From Begonia masoniana (Eukaryota; Streptophyta; Magnoliopsida; Cucurbitales; Begoniaceae), in NCBI GenBank assembly GCA_022432975.1, contig CM039504.1, forward strand, positions 1,523,459 to 1,587,458: a stretch of 64,000 nucleotides of DNA, read 5' to 3'. The stretch's first letter is position 1. The number at the start of each line of letters is the position of its first letter. The notes under the pieces were generated by a model that ran no database searches, had not been told where the DNA came from, and worked only from the letters and a program-made list of their open reading frames with translations. A program made the translations under genes and the position numbers. Positions 1 through 11,893 of this stretch are shown piece after piece.

Positions 1-251
1 ATTTGAGAGAGAAGATTCATCTCTTTTCCACGGCTTATATAATAAGTTTAAAAGCTAATGTAAAAAGTGTATTCTCCTGATATTATAGACCTTTGTCACT
101 GTGAAAATGAACCAAAACAGAGAGCCCGCTGTATGTTAGAAGAATCATCCAGAAACGGCGGATGGAAGAGAGTTGGAGAAAATGTAAGTAGGGGCATTTT
201 TGGAAGAAAAAATGAACACGTGCAAAAAATGTGATTTTTTAACGGAAAATG

Positions 252-378
252 TGACGGTAGGGGCCATATTGCACTTTACCCTAGTTGTAGGGGCCAAATT
301 GCCCATTATCCAAGTTTACGGTGTAAATTGCTCATTTCACCTAGTTGTAGGGGCCAAATTGCACTTTATCCAACAAAT
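252..378. repeat. Imperfect short direct repeats of the 'taggggccaaattgc' type
   Basis: The phrase TAGTTGTAGGGGCCAAATTG occurs twice (about 283 and 342), and a variant GGGGCCATATTGCAC lies at about 259, each followed by a variant of 'cactttatccaa'. Similar phrases are common near ends of dispersed plant repeats (family knowledge). No terminal structure or target duplication was found, so this is only a repeat remnant. The rest of 1-663 shows no coding signal and would be intron 1 of the gene whose exon lies at 664-835. Confidence 0.45.
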
Positions 379-663
379 AAATGTAGAAAAGAAAAAAGGT
401 AAACGCGTATAACTTGCATATTAGAAGGGTGGGGATCACCGTCCTAGCTGTTTTCTCAAAAGAAAGTAATTCTTTTCATGAAATCGACATAAGACTCTAC
501 AATGCTATGTAAAAAGAAACATGGAAGCAGAGAAGAACATCATGGGTCTTAATTTGCAAAGTCTTTATAGGCACTAAACATTCATCCATTTCAAGTGCTT
601 AGGAAGTAAGTCAGAATATTAAAATAACAAAAATGAATAAGAAGAAAAAGCTTAGATCCTCAC

Positions 664-835
664 CCTGAAGGCGAGAAGCTGAAAAATCTTGGGCTTGCGA
701 ATAGCGGGCAAAAATCCCAAACCTCTTTGATTTTAAGGTATGGTGGAACTTTGTCGTAGATTTCATCGCCGATTGAAGCTGATGATGACAGAATAAAGGC
801 AAGCAACTTCCTTTCAGAGCTGATATTGGAGCCAT
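664..835 (-). CDS. First exon of an ABC1/UbiB-type atypical kinase gene (ABC1K9-like), partial
   Basis: Only the amino-terminal exon is in the window. The reading starts at the ATG at 835 (MAPISALKGS) and runs through a Ser/Lys-rich stretch, probably a plastid transit peptide, to FARYSQAQDF and SRLQ. It ends at a CAGG|GTGAGG donor at 664 that leaves phase 1, compatible with the Asp codon that follows SRLQ in homologues. I match it from memory to the N-terminus of the plant plastid ABC1-kinase family related to Arabidopsis At5g05200 (RYAQ-QDL-SRLQD). The kinase domain would lie beyond position 1. No kinase motif is present here, so the identification rests on a short, poorly conserved region. 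The first ~45 nt of coding sequence and its upstream DNA are repeated at 1206 onward. Confidence 0.42.
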
Positions 836-1990
836 ATCCACCCTCTAATCTTTGAGCCTGAGCTACTCACAGTTTTCTTGAAGAGCGTTTAGAGCCTAAA
901 CAAAAACACAAGTGAAGAACTACATACATCAGGTCCACATGTTAGGTTCTCATCTTCAATTCCCGCTTCTGGAAAATCTCCGATCAAAGGTTTTATAAAT
1001 CAATAACATCAAGTTCAAACGTGATTTTACCCAAAGAAAAAACCGAAGCACTTCGTAATCAAAGAAACGGAAATCAAACGTAATTTCCAACATCACAGCT
1101 GGCTATACAACCGTCTCATTTTTCGTCTTTCCAGCAAGTAACTAACGAATGGCTGGAACTCACCCTAAACCAGATTAAGCAGAAAAAACGAGCAACAGCA
1201 CTAGCGAATAAAGGCAAGCAACTTCCTTTCAGAGCTGATATTGGAGCCATATCCACCCTCTAATCTTTGAGCCTGAGCTACTCACAGTTTTCTTGAAGAG
1301 CGTTTAGAGCCTAAACAAAAACACAAGGGAAGAACTACATAAATCAGGTCCACATGTTAGGTTTTCATCTTCAATTCCCGCTTCTGGAAACTCTCCGATC
1401 AAAGGTTTTATAAATCAATAACATCAAGTTCAAACGTGATTTTACCCAAAGAAAAAACCGAAGCACTTCGTAATCAAAGAAAACGGAAATCAAACGTAAT
1501 TTCCAAACATCACAGCCGGCTAATACAACCGTCTCATTTTTCGTCTTCCCAGCAAGTAACTAACGAATGGCTGGAACTCACCCTAAACCAGATTAAGCAG
1601 AAAAAACGGGCAACAGCACTAGCTAGTAGCTTAAGCGTAAACTACCAACAGAATATGATAGCGATGAGGAGCAACCATTCGAACTGCAAGCCAAAAACGA
1701 AGAAAAACCAAGGGAAGACACATACATCAGTAATATCTTAAGAAACGGAAATCACACAGTCAAATTTCCAAACATCATCAAGCCGGAAATACGTAATTTC
1801 CAACATCACTAATACCGTCTCATTTCGTCTTCCAGCAAGTAACTAACGAATGGCTGGAACTCACCCTAAACCAGATTAAGCAGAAAAAACGGGCAACAGC
1901 ACTAACTAGTAGCTTAAGCGTAAACTATCGACAGAATATGATAGCGATGAGGAGCAACCATTCGAACTGCAAGCCAAAAACGAAGAAAAA
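791..1990. repeat. Tandem duplication of a gene 5' end and its upstream region (2 full copies plus a partial third)
   Basis: A unit of 415 bp starting GAATAAAGGCAAGCAACTTC at 791 starts again at 1206 with few differences. The second copy continues to about 1710. A third, shortened and diverged copy of its distal half occupies 1741-1990, including 'gatagcgatgaggagcaacc' at about 1659 and again at about 1940. Copy 1 contains the start codon of the ABC1K-like exon. Copies 2 and 3 therefore represent extra upstream regions, with only ~15 codons preserved in copy 2. The remainder to 2404 is AT-rich, without genes. Confidence 0.8.
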
Positions 1991-2404
1991 TAAGATAATG
2001 GAACGCTCACCTTTGATTAGGATGAAAAATGGCGTCACTCTCTCCCGAATTTTGAGCGTTGCTCATCGGAGATTCCTTCCCCCGCCATCTAATTTCGATT
2101 TATCATTTTTTTATATTGATTTTCCTCTAATTTTCTCCAATTTTAATTAATTAATTCACGCGACAAAAATTAATTGAAAAATCTAGCCACACTTACAACA
2201 AAGATTGGGGTCGTCGTTCGCTCAAATTGGCAAATTTAGACCGAGGACAACTAATAAAATGACATGAAAATATCCATCTTGGTAATTAGTAATAGCCATA
2301 AAGTTTACATTACTATTAGCCATCCAGAATCATTATCCAAATCGTGATCCTTCTCCTCGACGAGTATGTCGTCTTCTAATACCGGGCCGGGTCTCTCACC
2401 GCTC

Positions 2405-5400
2405 TCATTTGATGCTTGCTTTCGCAAGAGATGATTTGCATGCCCCACAGGATGTCATGAATGGTATTCCCTTGAACGTCGCCACCCCATTTTCGTCGGT
2501 GAAAAGATGCTGCAGCCACCAAACACTATATGAAGCATATTTGCTTGGATGGGCAAATGCTCGACCAAATAAATTAGACCAAGAAACACATACCGGAGTT
2601 ATCTTCTCTAGCTGTTTCTTCTTGGGGTTAAGAACATCCTCTGGCTTTCCATCAATCCTACCCATTACATATAATAACATTGTAAAAGCAATGACACTAG
2701 GATGGATAAGCTAGGATGACAATTATGTGTGAGCTGCCCATATTAGTCTGGACCAAAAGTTCAATGGTTCAATCTTGGGTACTTCTGTTGAGTTAATAAT
2801 TCGTAGACAACAACTCAACTACATCTTTATCTCAATGGGTTTCATGTTCATTGCATGAGTTTCTTTTTTGCCTTTTCCATGTTTCGTACTTAGACATTTT
2901 TTCTACTTCAATACAAACTTGACAAAAAAGTTGATTCAACAAGTTCTACACCATGTTTGAAGTCACAAACTGATTTCTAGAAGCTTACCCGAAAAATGAA
3001 ATTGACTCCCCGATTTTGGATCCCTCTGGTGGGAGCAAAGGCTCCACCTTTGTGTGATCTTCATTAGAAGCACATAAAACCTGAAAAAGGGGCATTGAAA
3101 GTCCATACATGCAACCACATGTCAAAATCCTCGTATTGTTCATACACTCTTCCAAATGTGATCTATGGACATAAACTTTAAACCAAGAATCAAACTTCTG
3201 CCCACAAGAAAATCGATCACAATATTCCAAATGGGGGAAATTCAAAGGTAAAATAGATACCAGTCCCTCTGACATCACATCTCGCAATTTTCCAGGTTTT
3301 ACATTTGTAATGAGCACGACAAGACGATTCTGCACAATAGAGAACAATCACAACAATGGCAACCAAGCATATAACATTTAAAAATAGTAATTTAAATTGT
3401 GAGAGTTGCACTTATACCACCAATGTATCTGGACTATAATATTTCGCCAAACCACTGACAACCTGTCGCAATTTTGCATCTCCCACGTCTATCTCCTCAA
3501 CTAGCAAACTGCATTGATAATCTCAAAAAATTTGAGTGTAGATTTAAACACCACCATGCAACATAATTTATGACCCCAAATCCTCATAGAAATGGTATGC
3601 ATGAAAAAATCAACAAAAACAGGCGATAGAGGTAAAATGAGTAAGAATCCAGCGAGTCATAGAATCTAGTTAGTCTTACCTATCAGCAGATGGGTGCTTC
3701 CAGGCTTTACGAATAAGGCCAACTTGTATTTTCAGTAAACTGACACTAAGTTCTTGGTCCTTCATGGCTGCTTCTTTTTCGGGCAATGTTTTCTTCTCAT
3801 TACTAGCTTCTTTATCAGCTGTCACTTTTTTCTTTTTCCAAAAACAATAAAGCATATATTGACATGTGCCAAAAATTTGAAAAGAAAAATGATACAAAAC
3901 TTTAACCACATAAATCCTAACCAATGTCCAAAAAAAATATCGTATTACAACGGTTAAGGCAATTTAATACTCCCATTCATAAAAGCCTAAAATCTACCAT
4001 TTCATAATGAAGTAAAATGAACAAAAACCTAAGAACATCTACTTATACTTACAAATTCTAGGTACCTGAATTTAAATTAGTTCCTATTCCATTACTTGGA
4101 TTTATGTGCATGGAATTTAGTTCTTGTGTGAGGTTGCTGTTAAATGGAATATAAAATTTTGCTTATAAATATATTGGGATCACATGAGCTATTTTATTTT
4201 ATAAGAGGGTAACATCAACACCATCATAATTACAGACTGTTCTCCTGTCCATTATATGATAGCAGGTCATACCCCAGAATCATTTTTCTTAACATCCAGA
4301 GGTGCTTTGGCATTATCTTCAATTTTGGAGTTTTTGAGAGACAACTTAGAGTTGAAATCTGCATCCAGATCAGTCAGAATTTGGGTTCCCTGCAGCTGGC
4401 ATCAATCAAAAAAAGTCAGGAATCGATATAGGATGTTTCAATAGAAGCATTATGTCTTCGGCAACAACAATAGTTCAAGTGAAAATGCCAACCTCTTGAT
4501 AGCGAACAGTACAATATTGCATTTTGTTTAGTAAGTAATTTCATTGGCTGGCCAATATTTTAAACAGCTATTTGAGCTAGCAATTAACTTTAAACAGTTC
4601 GGGCATCTATCCGTCCACAGAATAGTACAAACAAATATAATTATGTAGTAAAATGGATAACTCCACCAACTTGAAGAACTATTAAGAGTAGTAAATAAAG
4701 TTGCTAGAAACAACTCACTTGAGCTAGAGGATCAAACTTAGGTTTCTCAAGCACGATTTTCTCAAATAAATCCCCGAAATTTTCTTTATTCTGAAAAACA
4801 CACAAAACATTAGTAGCAATCTAAAATATCCACTGAAACAATTTAGGAAGCATAACTGGGGCGAGAAAAACCGAAACAAGACTATGGATTGCTTTATATA
4901 TCTAATCTTTCAATAAAAAATTCATAATATAGGTAAATATCCACAAAATCAGTTGTTACGGTAGAGAAAATAGTTAACCATTCAACCAGTCACATTAAGT
5001 GCTTAATTCTGTGGTTTGTGGTTCTGCAATGCACAGATTACAAGAACCAAATGAATCTGATGCAGCAAATTTTCTTCCCACAATTCATGAAAGAACTTAC
5101 AAGTAATCTTATACAAAAATATTGACCTACTTGAATATAATCCATCCATCTCATGAGATGTGGCAGCTTTTGTCTGTCTGTGATGGGAAGGCCAATCTAA
5201 CAATAATCAAACAACAAAGAGTCAGTGTATCAAGTATAATTATCAGGCAGGCATGCACATAGGAACAAATGTATGTGTATATTTATGTGATGTGTTTCTA
5301 TATGTATTTTGATCAATATAATTAAAGCTTGAAAATGCAATTGAAAAAGAAAAACCACTATTTCTGGAGCACAAAATATTGGAAAATAGAAAGATTGGTA

Positions 5401-6194
5401 AGAAATAGAATTTCTTACCACAGAAGAATGTACAACTGAAAAAACAACAACATCAGCTTCAGAAGGCTTCAATCCGTTTCCTGCAAGAACTGATTTTAGA
5501 ACTAGTTCTTCATTTAGACGATTAAGAACTTCAAAGCCTGCAGGAGTGTCTACGGGAAAGCTATCTGCAAAAGTTATCCACTTCATCACCTGCATTATAA
5601 ACTGGTCTATTTGACATAGAGAATTTGAGCTAGATTTTAAAAAACAACAAGAAGAAAGCAAAGTTGAAGTAGTTCAGAGATATAATACTGTATTAATCAT
5701 TTCAACTAGCTGTTAACTAGTCAGACACGAAAAGTAAGTTGGTGAAATCATAACAACATATTGGTATTGAGCAAATTTTTATTATTTGTGTTGAAGTCAG
5801 AAACTTTCAGATATAAAATAACTAAATAGAAAGTTTTAGACTTCACTACATTGTTGTTATCCTTAGAAACTTCAGCTTTGATTCCGTTCAAAATGCTCAA
5901 GTAGCAGCTTTTGGCATCGCCTTCCGTATTCACCCGACCGGGGAATGTTTTCTGCACAATTAAATCCCCTAACTTCATCAGATCAATAAATTATTACGCA
6001 TCGTAAAGACAAGGCTCGTTAGTAATTAAAATTGTAAGGAAGATACGGGTAGTGGCATGTTCGTAGATAAACTTGTCGTTGAAAAACAACAATGAAAATT
6101 CGAAGCCAGGGGAGCTTACAGGATCCAAGCCAAAATGTTTGAAGAGAGCCGATGCTATCAACTGATTTCTCTTCATGTTAGAGCCTCCACTCAC
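2405..6194 (-). CDS. AIMP1/EMAP-II-like tRNA-binding protein (methionyl-tRNA synthetase beta-subunit-like)
   Basis: Twelve exons join to an uninterrupted 391-aa frame: 6194-6120, 5951-5850, 5589-5419, 5196-5131, 4790-4719, 4389-4273, 3831-3680, 3508-3418, 3329-3261, 3080-2989, 2657-2594, 2509-2405. Residues ~60-140 form a GST-C-like helical part (LPHLMRWMDYIQ). A Lys/Glu-rich linker follows at ~200-230. The carboxy-terminal ~150 residues are the EMAP-II/Trbp111 OB-fold tRNA-binding domain: NRLVVLITNVKPGKLRDV, then the CASNEDHTKVEPLLPPEGSK region and the terminal GIPFMTS motif. In this family the domain binds tRNA in trans and delivers it to aminoacyl-tRNA synthetases (yeast Arc1p, human AIMP1). 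Length agrees with the Arabidopsis homologue At2g40660 as I recall it (~389 aa). Cytosolic by inference, with no targeting signal seen. It is divergent from the CHIL gene, with ~0.7 kb between the start codon and CHIL exon 1. Confidence 0.93.
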
Positions 6195-6840
6195 ACCTAT
6201 TTCCCTGTTTTCTCTAAGCTCAGCGTCAGTGAGACACCATGCAGAGATCAGTCAGTAGGGTTTTCGCTGGTCCGTGAAATTTGCCCAACTGATTAAAATG
6301 GACCTCCGGTTTCTAACCATAGCCTTAAACAAGGCCCAGGGTTCGGCACCCAATCGCAAGTAATAAAAAACCTCTTTTTAACTTTCCTTCCGGCTTCCAA
6401 TAAAGTGGAAGTGGAAAACAACACGTCGACCTTCGAAGGCGACGTGAGCTTTGAGTCTGGAAGATGGTGACGTTGATAAGCTAGAACAAGAAGTTTCAAT
6501 TTTGGATCCATCTTCATCTACCCAAGCGCCTACTTTTATGTTACTGTTTCGGATTGTTGGATTGAGCAGAGGTTGGTGGATCGAGCGATGTGCGTGAGTC
6601 GGCTGGAGGGGGAGCTATGTGGTGGGCGTTTGTAAAGCGGTTTGGTAGGAGTCAAATGCTGGAAGATGAGGTAAATCACAAGCTTTTGCTGGCTCCCTCC
6701 ACCACCTACCTTCCTTGGTCTAGAATGGAAGGCGGGCTTTATCTACACTTATGTTCCTCGGCCGCCCTCCTCTTGCACTCTTATTAAATATCGACTTACC
6801 CTTCCCTTTCTTACTTGCCATTTTCCAACTAGCTCCTGCA
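6195..6840. promoter_or_regulatory. Shared intergenic promoter region between AIMP1-like (-) and CHIL (+), with MYB AC element
   Basis: Divergent promoter interval. On the plus strand an AC-rich MYB-binding element, ACCACCTACC, lies at 6701-6710. It resembles the AC elements bound by flavonoid and phenylpropanoid R2R3-MYBs. A TATA-like TTATTAAATA lies at 6780-6789, ~100 bp before the end of the putative CHIL leader exon. Spacing and motif identity fit MYB control of the flavonoid-linked gene. No real ORF is seen. Confidence 0.5.
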
Positions 6841-6890
6841 GTTTCGTTTCCTCCCTTCTTCTACTCTGCAAGCTTCTGCCGATCAGAATT

Positions 6891-7985
6891 AGTAAGCTTC
6901 ATCTTCCTCTCTTTCTAATCAGCCATCTCATGTCGATCAATTTGGTTATCTTCTACGACCCTTTCTGTAAATTATTGCTCGTTTGAATGAATTTGCATAT
7001 TAGGGTGCTTAAATATACACTGACCTACACGATTGTTTTACTGATAAAAGTGTTTTCGACTGAGTTTCCCGTATTTTTGTGCGCCCTGAGCAGTGGCTAG
7101 TGAAGTTGTTGTGGCGGATGAGATCTCGTTTCCGCACCAGATAGTAACCACTAAGCCCTTAACTTTGTTGGGTCATGGTAAGTTAAGATCCTCCATTTGC
7201 TATTTATATTTTGTGTCCTTTGCAGATCTTGTTGGATTCTTATATGGATTACTAATTAGCATTCGTTATTGGACAGGAATCACTGATATTGAGATACACT
7301 TTCTTCAAATTAAGTTTACTGCAATTGGAGTTTACTTGGAACCAAATGTTGTTGAACATTTACACAAGTGGAAAGGCAAAAAAGGAAGCGAGTTAGCTGA
7401 AGACGACGAGTTCTTTGAGGCTATAATAGCCGGTAAATGAATATAGATGCTCATGCTGCTTTTACCCTCATAGACATACTAATCTGGGATAGCTCATTTC
7501 TATTCCATTCGATAAATGCAGCTCCAGTAGATACGTTTTTGAGGATTGTCGTGATTAAGGAGATTAAAGGTTCCCAGTATGGAGTGCAGCTGGAGAGTGC
7601 TGTGAGGGATCGACTGGCAGCCTACGACAAATACGAAGAAGAAGAGGAAACAGAGCTTGAGAAAATTGTTGAATTTTTCCAATCCAAATACTTGAAGAAA
7701 AACTCCATTATAACGTACCATTTCCCAGCAGCTTCATGCACCGCCGAGGTACATACCGACCGATTGAAACAATTGGTCGATAATGAAAGTATGAGTTCTA
7801 ATGTTATCTCTCCTCTGTTTCTGCAGATTGTGTTCTCAACCGAGGGGAAGGAAGACGCGAAGATTCAGGTGGGGAATGCAAATGTGGTTGAGGAGATAAA
7901 GAAATGGTATTTGGGCGGGACGAGAGGAGTATCTCAGACCACCATCTCCTCTTTGGCCGAAAATCTCTCTGCCAAGCTAGATTAG
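6891..7985 (+). CDS. CHIL: Chalcone isomerase-like protein, type IV (CHIL / enhancer of flavonoid production)
   Basis: Four coding exons give 208 aa: 7094-7177, 7277-7432, 7522-7748, 7827-7985. The initiator appears split: the leader exon ends in A at 6891 (GAATTA|GTAAGC) and the next exon opens TGGCTAGTG, making A|TG GCT. Diagnostic family stretches are [56 protein letters not shown] and [19 protein letters not shown]. Type IV CHI-fold proteins lack true isomerase activity. They bind chalcone synthase and CHI to rectify naringenin chalcone production (established for the family). The Glu-rich segment and overall length (~210 aa) are typical. No plastid transit peptide is seen, consistent with a cytosolic/ER-surface flavonoid metabolon. 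The MYB AC element upstream fits co-regulation with flavonoid genes. Confidence 0.93.
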
Positions 7986-8964
7986 GCCATAATGCTTGCC
8001 TACTCTGCTCTGGCTTTCTCAAAGTTCGCTTCTGAAATATTGAACTGATATGTAATCTGAGTGTATTTTGTCTCGTGTTTGATTTGAATAAGAATTCAAT
8101 TTGGCCTTATTTTCCTTTTGTTTTATTAAAACCTTGATGCTTGTGAGATTTGGTTATGAAAAAGCTTCCTACGTAAAAAATGAAGTGATTCCCAGTAAAG
8201 ATTGTTAAACTCATGAACTCTTGGTCGGAGAAACAGAGAGATTACCCTTCTTTGCACAAACGATCGAATTACGAATGCTCAGATTGAAAAGCTTAAGCTT
8301 TTTAGGATCACTGGTTGGAGATGGTGACAGGTTTTGAAGAGTACTTGTGATGACTCTGTAATGGAGATCACGTTGCTCGTGTGATCCTTCCCGGCGGTGA
8401 AGATGCCTAAAGCAAATAATAGCAACCCATCTGTGTGTGCTAAGCGTTGATGGAAGATAACTGAAGCCACACGAGGAATTATTGCGGTCACCATTATCAT
8501 GGTCTGACCTACTCTGTCTCGTCCACACGATCTCTCTCACTGGGTGGAAGAGATGAGGATGGATTCTGTTTATCCACAAGCAACGTTTGCAATATCGAAT
8601 AACTGGTAAGCCCATATAGCACGAATGGCTCGTAGATTTCCAATAATGCTCATTGATCATTGGCCATGGCTCTTCTTTCCGCTCACATGCTGCCCTTTAT
8701 TTTTCCCTTTTGGCTCGCGAATAAAATATTCATCCGTTGCCTCTTTCTCTCTCATGAAGGATTTTTTCATTCTGTTTCTTCGAACAAGGGAGGATGTACA
8801 GGAAAGTTAGGATGGTTTTGCCGAAAGCCCAGAATTTTGAGCTGAATTCCGGGCTCTTGAACACGATCGGCGAGTAGGAACATCGAATTCGGGAGGGAGA
8901 TGTACGTTGTAAACGTTAGCTCTAACCAAATCCGACCTCTCAGTCTCTGTCTCACTGCCTGCCA
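7986..8964. other. Intergenic region between CHIL and bZIP, with an unassigned minus-strand ORF
   Basis: Contains the CHIL 3' UTR (AATAAG-type signal near 8085) and the bZIP promoter/leader. A 149-codon minus-strand ORF (8660-8211) begins MINEHYWKSTSHSC. It has no motif I recognise, is basic and Ser/His-rich, and overlaps another ORF in a different frame. I do not call it a gene. Confidence 0.3.
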
Positions 8965-10792
8965 ATGAATCCGTCTTCAGCCCCAAACCTCCCCTTTCGC
9001 GGATCCTATCACCGACGTGCGCATTCCGAGGTGCATTTTCCTATACCCAACGATATCGATCTGGTTTCTGATTCAATCGATGGTCAATCTCCTCCCTTCG
9101 CCGACGAGGACGACCTATACACCGCGTTCATGGATATAGAGGCGTTGGGATCCAAACTCGATTATCACTCTTCCAAATCCGACAATGCCGGTGGTGCTGG
9201 GGCGTTTGCAACTGAGGAAGGAGAGAAAAGCCCGAGGCCGAGACACCGATATAGCCATTCAGTAGATGGCTTCTCAATTCTTGACACTATTGAGGCCAAG
9301 AAGGCTATGGCTCCGGAGAAGCTCGCTGAATTATGGGCCATTGATCCCAAACGAGCCAAAAGGTTCAAACTTTTTTTTCACAACTTGTGTTTCTTGTATT
9401 TTCAATAAGATATAGCATCGTCTGTGTCGTTTATGTGAAGAATGGAGATGAAGTTGAAATCAATAAGAAAATTATCGATCAGAATTATACATTTCAAATG
9501 CGCATCGAGCAAATCTGTCGCCGTCCATCTTAACTTGTTCAATGTCCGATTTGAAAATTGACCTGTTCTTTCCTAGATTGCAATGGCTCCTAAGTTCAAA
9601 TGCATTGCTTACAGGGATTTGTGAAGCTACCATTGTCATTTTCAAAAGATTAGCTTTGCCAAGTTATATATTTGATGCAGGATTTTGGCAAATAGACAGT
9701 CTGCTGCCCGTTCAAAGGAGAGGAAAGCCCATTACATAATAGAGCTGGAGAGAAAGGTTCATACTCTTCAAACAGAAGCAACCACTCTTTCTGCTCAACT
9801 AACTCTATTCCAGGTCCTTCAACCTTTTCAACTGCAAATATTATGTTTACCCTTTTCTCGTTGTCATTCTTCTAGCTTTAACATAGGGACTGCTGTGTTT
9901 TCTTAAATTTGCTATTTCCGAAAAGATCACGTGTTCATCTCGGGATTGATCCGTGTGTACTTGGGCTCCTATGGATAGATGCTCTCTCTGCATTTGAATG
10001 TAAATTGCAATTTAGTTCTGAGCACTCTTTTGTTTTCACGAGCAGAGAGATACAACGGGCTTGTCGTCTGAAAACAAGGAGCTCAAGCTTCGCTTACAAG
10101 CCATGGAACAACAAGCTCAGCTGTGTGACGGTGCGAATCATACGCACTCTCTAGTTTCTAACTCTGCTGCATTTTTTATTCTTGTTCCTTTTCATGCAAT
10201 TTGAACTTGAAAATTGTATTGATTCCATTTACACAGCCAATAATGCAGTATTATCTCAATTGTGCAATGTATCTGATTATGCCACGAACTGCTTGCTCTC
10301 GATTCTCTTTTACGTTAACCCTGTTTAGATCGGTGGTTTGTCGTATATCTATCCATATGTTCGACCAAGAAGTTTATGTGTGAAATGAAATGCATACAGG
10401 TTTAGCTAGAAACAGATACTTTAGTTGATCTTAATTATGCATGTTTTGTTTTCTTTCCATCAGTTTACCTTTGCAGGTGACATGGTGATTGTTTCCTAAA
10501 ACTCAGATCTTAATGAACGCTGAAAAAGGAAGTCGAGCGGCTCAAGATCGTCACTAGCCAATCCATGACTCCGGCTGAACCGTCTCGTTTTGGAATACAG
10601 CAGATGCCATACACTCAATCAAGCTCTTCTGCACATCAATTCCCATCAGCCGAGCTTGGCTCGTGGATGTTTAATAAGATGCAGGTTCATGCATTAGAGT
10701 CGAATTTTTCAGCATCTCGTCCTCTGCTATCTGCATCGTTTTCGCAGGCCACTCCTGAAATGATGCAGCGAGATACCATGGGCCTATTTTAG
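8965..10792 (+). CDS. Group I bZIP transcription factor (bZIP18/PosF21/VIP1-like), with a frameshift
   Basis: Exons: 8965-9362, 9681-9813, 10046-10130, 10507-10792. The N-terminus carries the group I signature [14 protein letters not shown] and an acidic [13 protein letters not shown] segment. The basic region follows as [20 protein letters not shown], split by intron 1. It has the group I Lys replacing the canonical Arg in N-x7-R/K. A leucine zipper of heptads follows ([19 protein letters not shown]..., ...[13 protein letters not shown]). At about 10517 a base is missing compared with the expected zipper codons ([13 protein letters not shown]), so normal splicing reads into TGA at 10521-10523. 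The downstream frame ([15 protein letters not shown]... to TAG at 10792) is intact. Restoring the base count gives ~300 aa. Group I factors shuttle between nucleus and cytoplasm under phosphorylation and control growth and vascular genes. The homologue is Arabidopsis At2g40620 by my recollection. Confidence 0.85.
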
Positions 10793-11043
10793 TGCCTTGG
10801 TATTAGTGGCAGCTTTGTTTATATAAATGGAGCCTGAAAGTTCATTTCTTTCCTTCTGCGAGAGCAGCAACGTATTTTGACCAAAAACTCGCCTATCATA
10901 CATTGAACTGGGAACCAGCCAAATGTACTGTTTGCTTATTTCAAATTCTTTGCATTCTACAAACATATTTTCTGCATTATTTACTGTCAACATGTTGTAT
11001 TTTGCGGATTGGTATTTGTTCAAAATTCATTTGTTTACACACC

Positions 11044-11085
<42 letters not shown>

Positions 11086-11893
11086 TTAAATTTATGTGCA
11101 CCAGAGAAAGAAGCGCAAGTGCCATTTTTCCAACAAATGTAATGGGTGCCCGTCAGCACTCTCAATCAGGCATTAAATGCACATGGTAGGGCCTGAACTC
11201 GGCAGCTATAATCTGCACAGAATTGAACTCTCATGTGCGTTCTGTTTGTGGCTGCTATAACTGAGATGTTGCTCACAATTACGGGAAAGAAACCTCTTGC
11301 CAATTGTCCATTTTTCATTAAATGTCTCCTGTTCTCCCAGGTCCATCAGCTGGCCTAGAATCATCTATGAGTTAATTAAAATGGTAAAAAATCAAGCAGA
11401 GACGTTGGAAAAATCTTTGTGGAACGTGGGAGGACATTAATTACTTCATCTTTCTCTCGCTTTCTTTGTCCCCGCGAATGCAATGTCAAGACAGAGAGAA
11501 GAAGTGAAAGCAGACAACAGGAGTGATGTAGTGCTGCTTGTCTCAAATATTTGCATTCTGTCTTCTTGCAATATCTTAGAAATAAGAGCTTTCACTGCAA
11601 GTAATGAAAAAATTGATCATGCAGAGGACAGGAAAGATCAACCCATGTGTTCTCTAAACATCCATGGTTGCCCTGCCGCTATCAACTTTGATAAATACTA
11701 GCTATAATTCTCAAGCCCACAAGCACCGAGATATTACTGGCTCCAATTGGTCTCTACGATGCCCCATTGCTTACCTTCATCGTCTATATAAGCAATGGAA
11801 CCAGCATAAAAATAACTCACCATCATCACCTCTTTGGTTCATCTCTTCGCTTCCTTTCTACTACACCCAGTTATCAAATTCGAAGACTAAAAA
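10793..11893. other. Intergenic region bZIP-expansin with (CT)n microsatellite and expansin TATA box
   Basis: Holds the bZIP 3' UTR, an uninterrupted (TC)18 run at 11047-11082, and the expansin promoter. TATATAAG at 11785-11792 lies ~100 bp before the expansin ATG. No other coding signal. Confidence 0.6.

Noticed and set aside
8211..8660. 149-codon minus-strand ORF as a gene
   Set aside because: No recognisable domain or splice context, competing ORF in another frame, and it sits in the promoter region of the bZIP gene.
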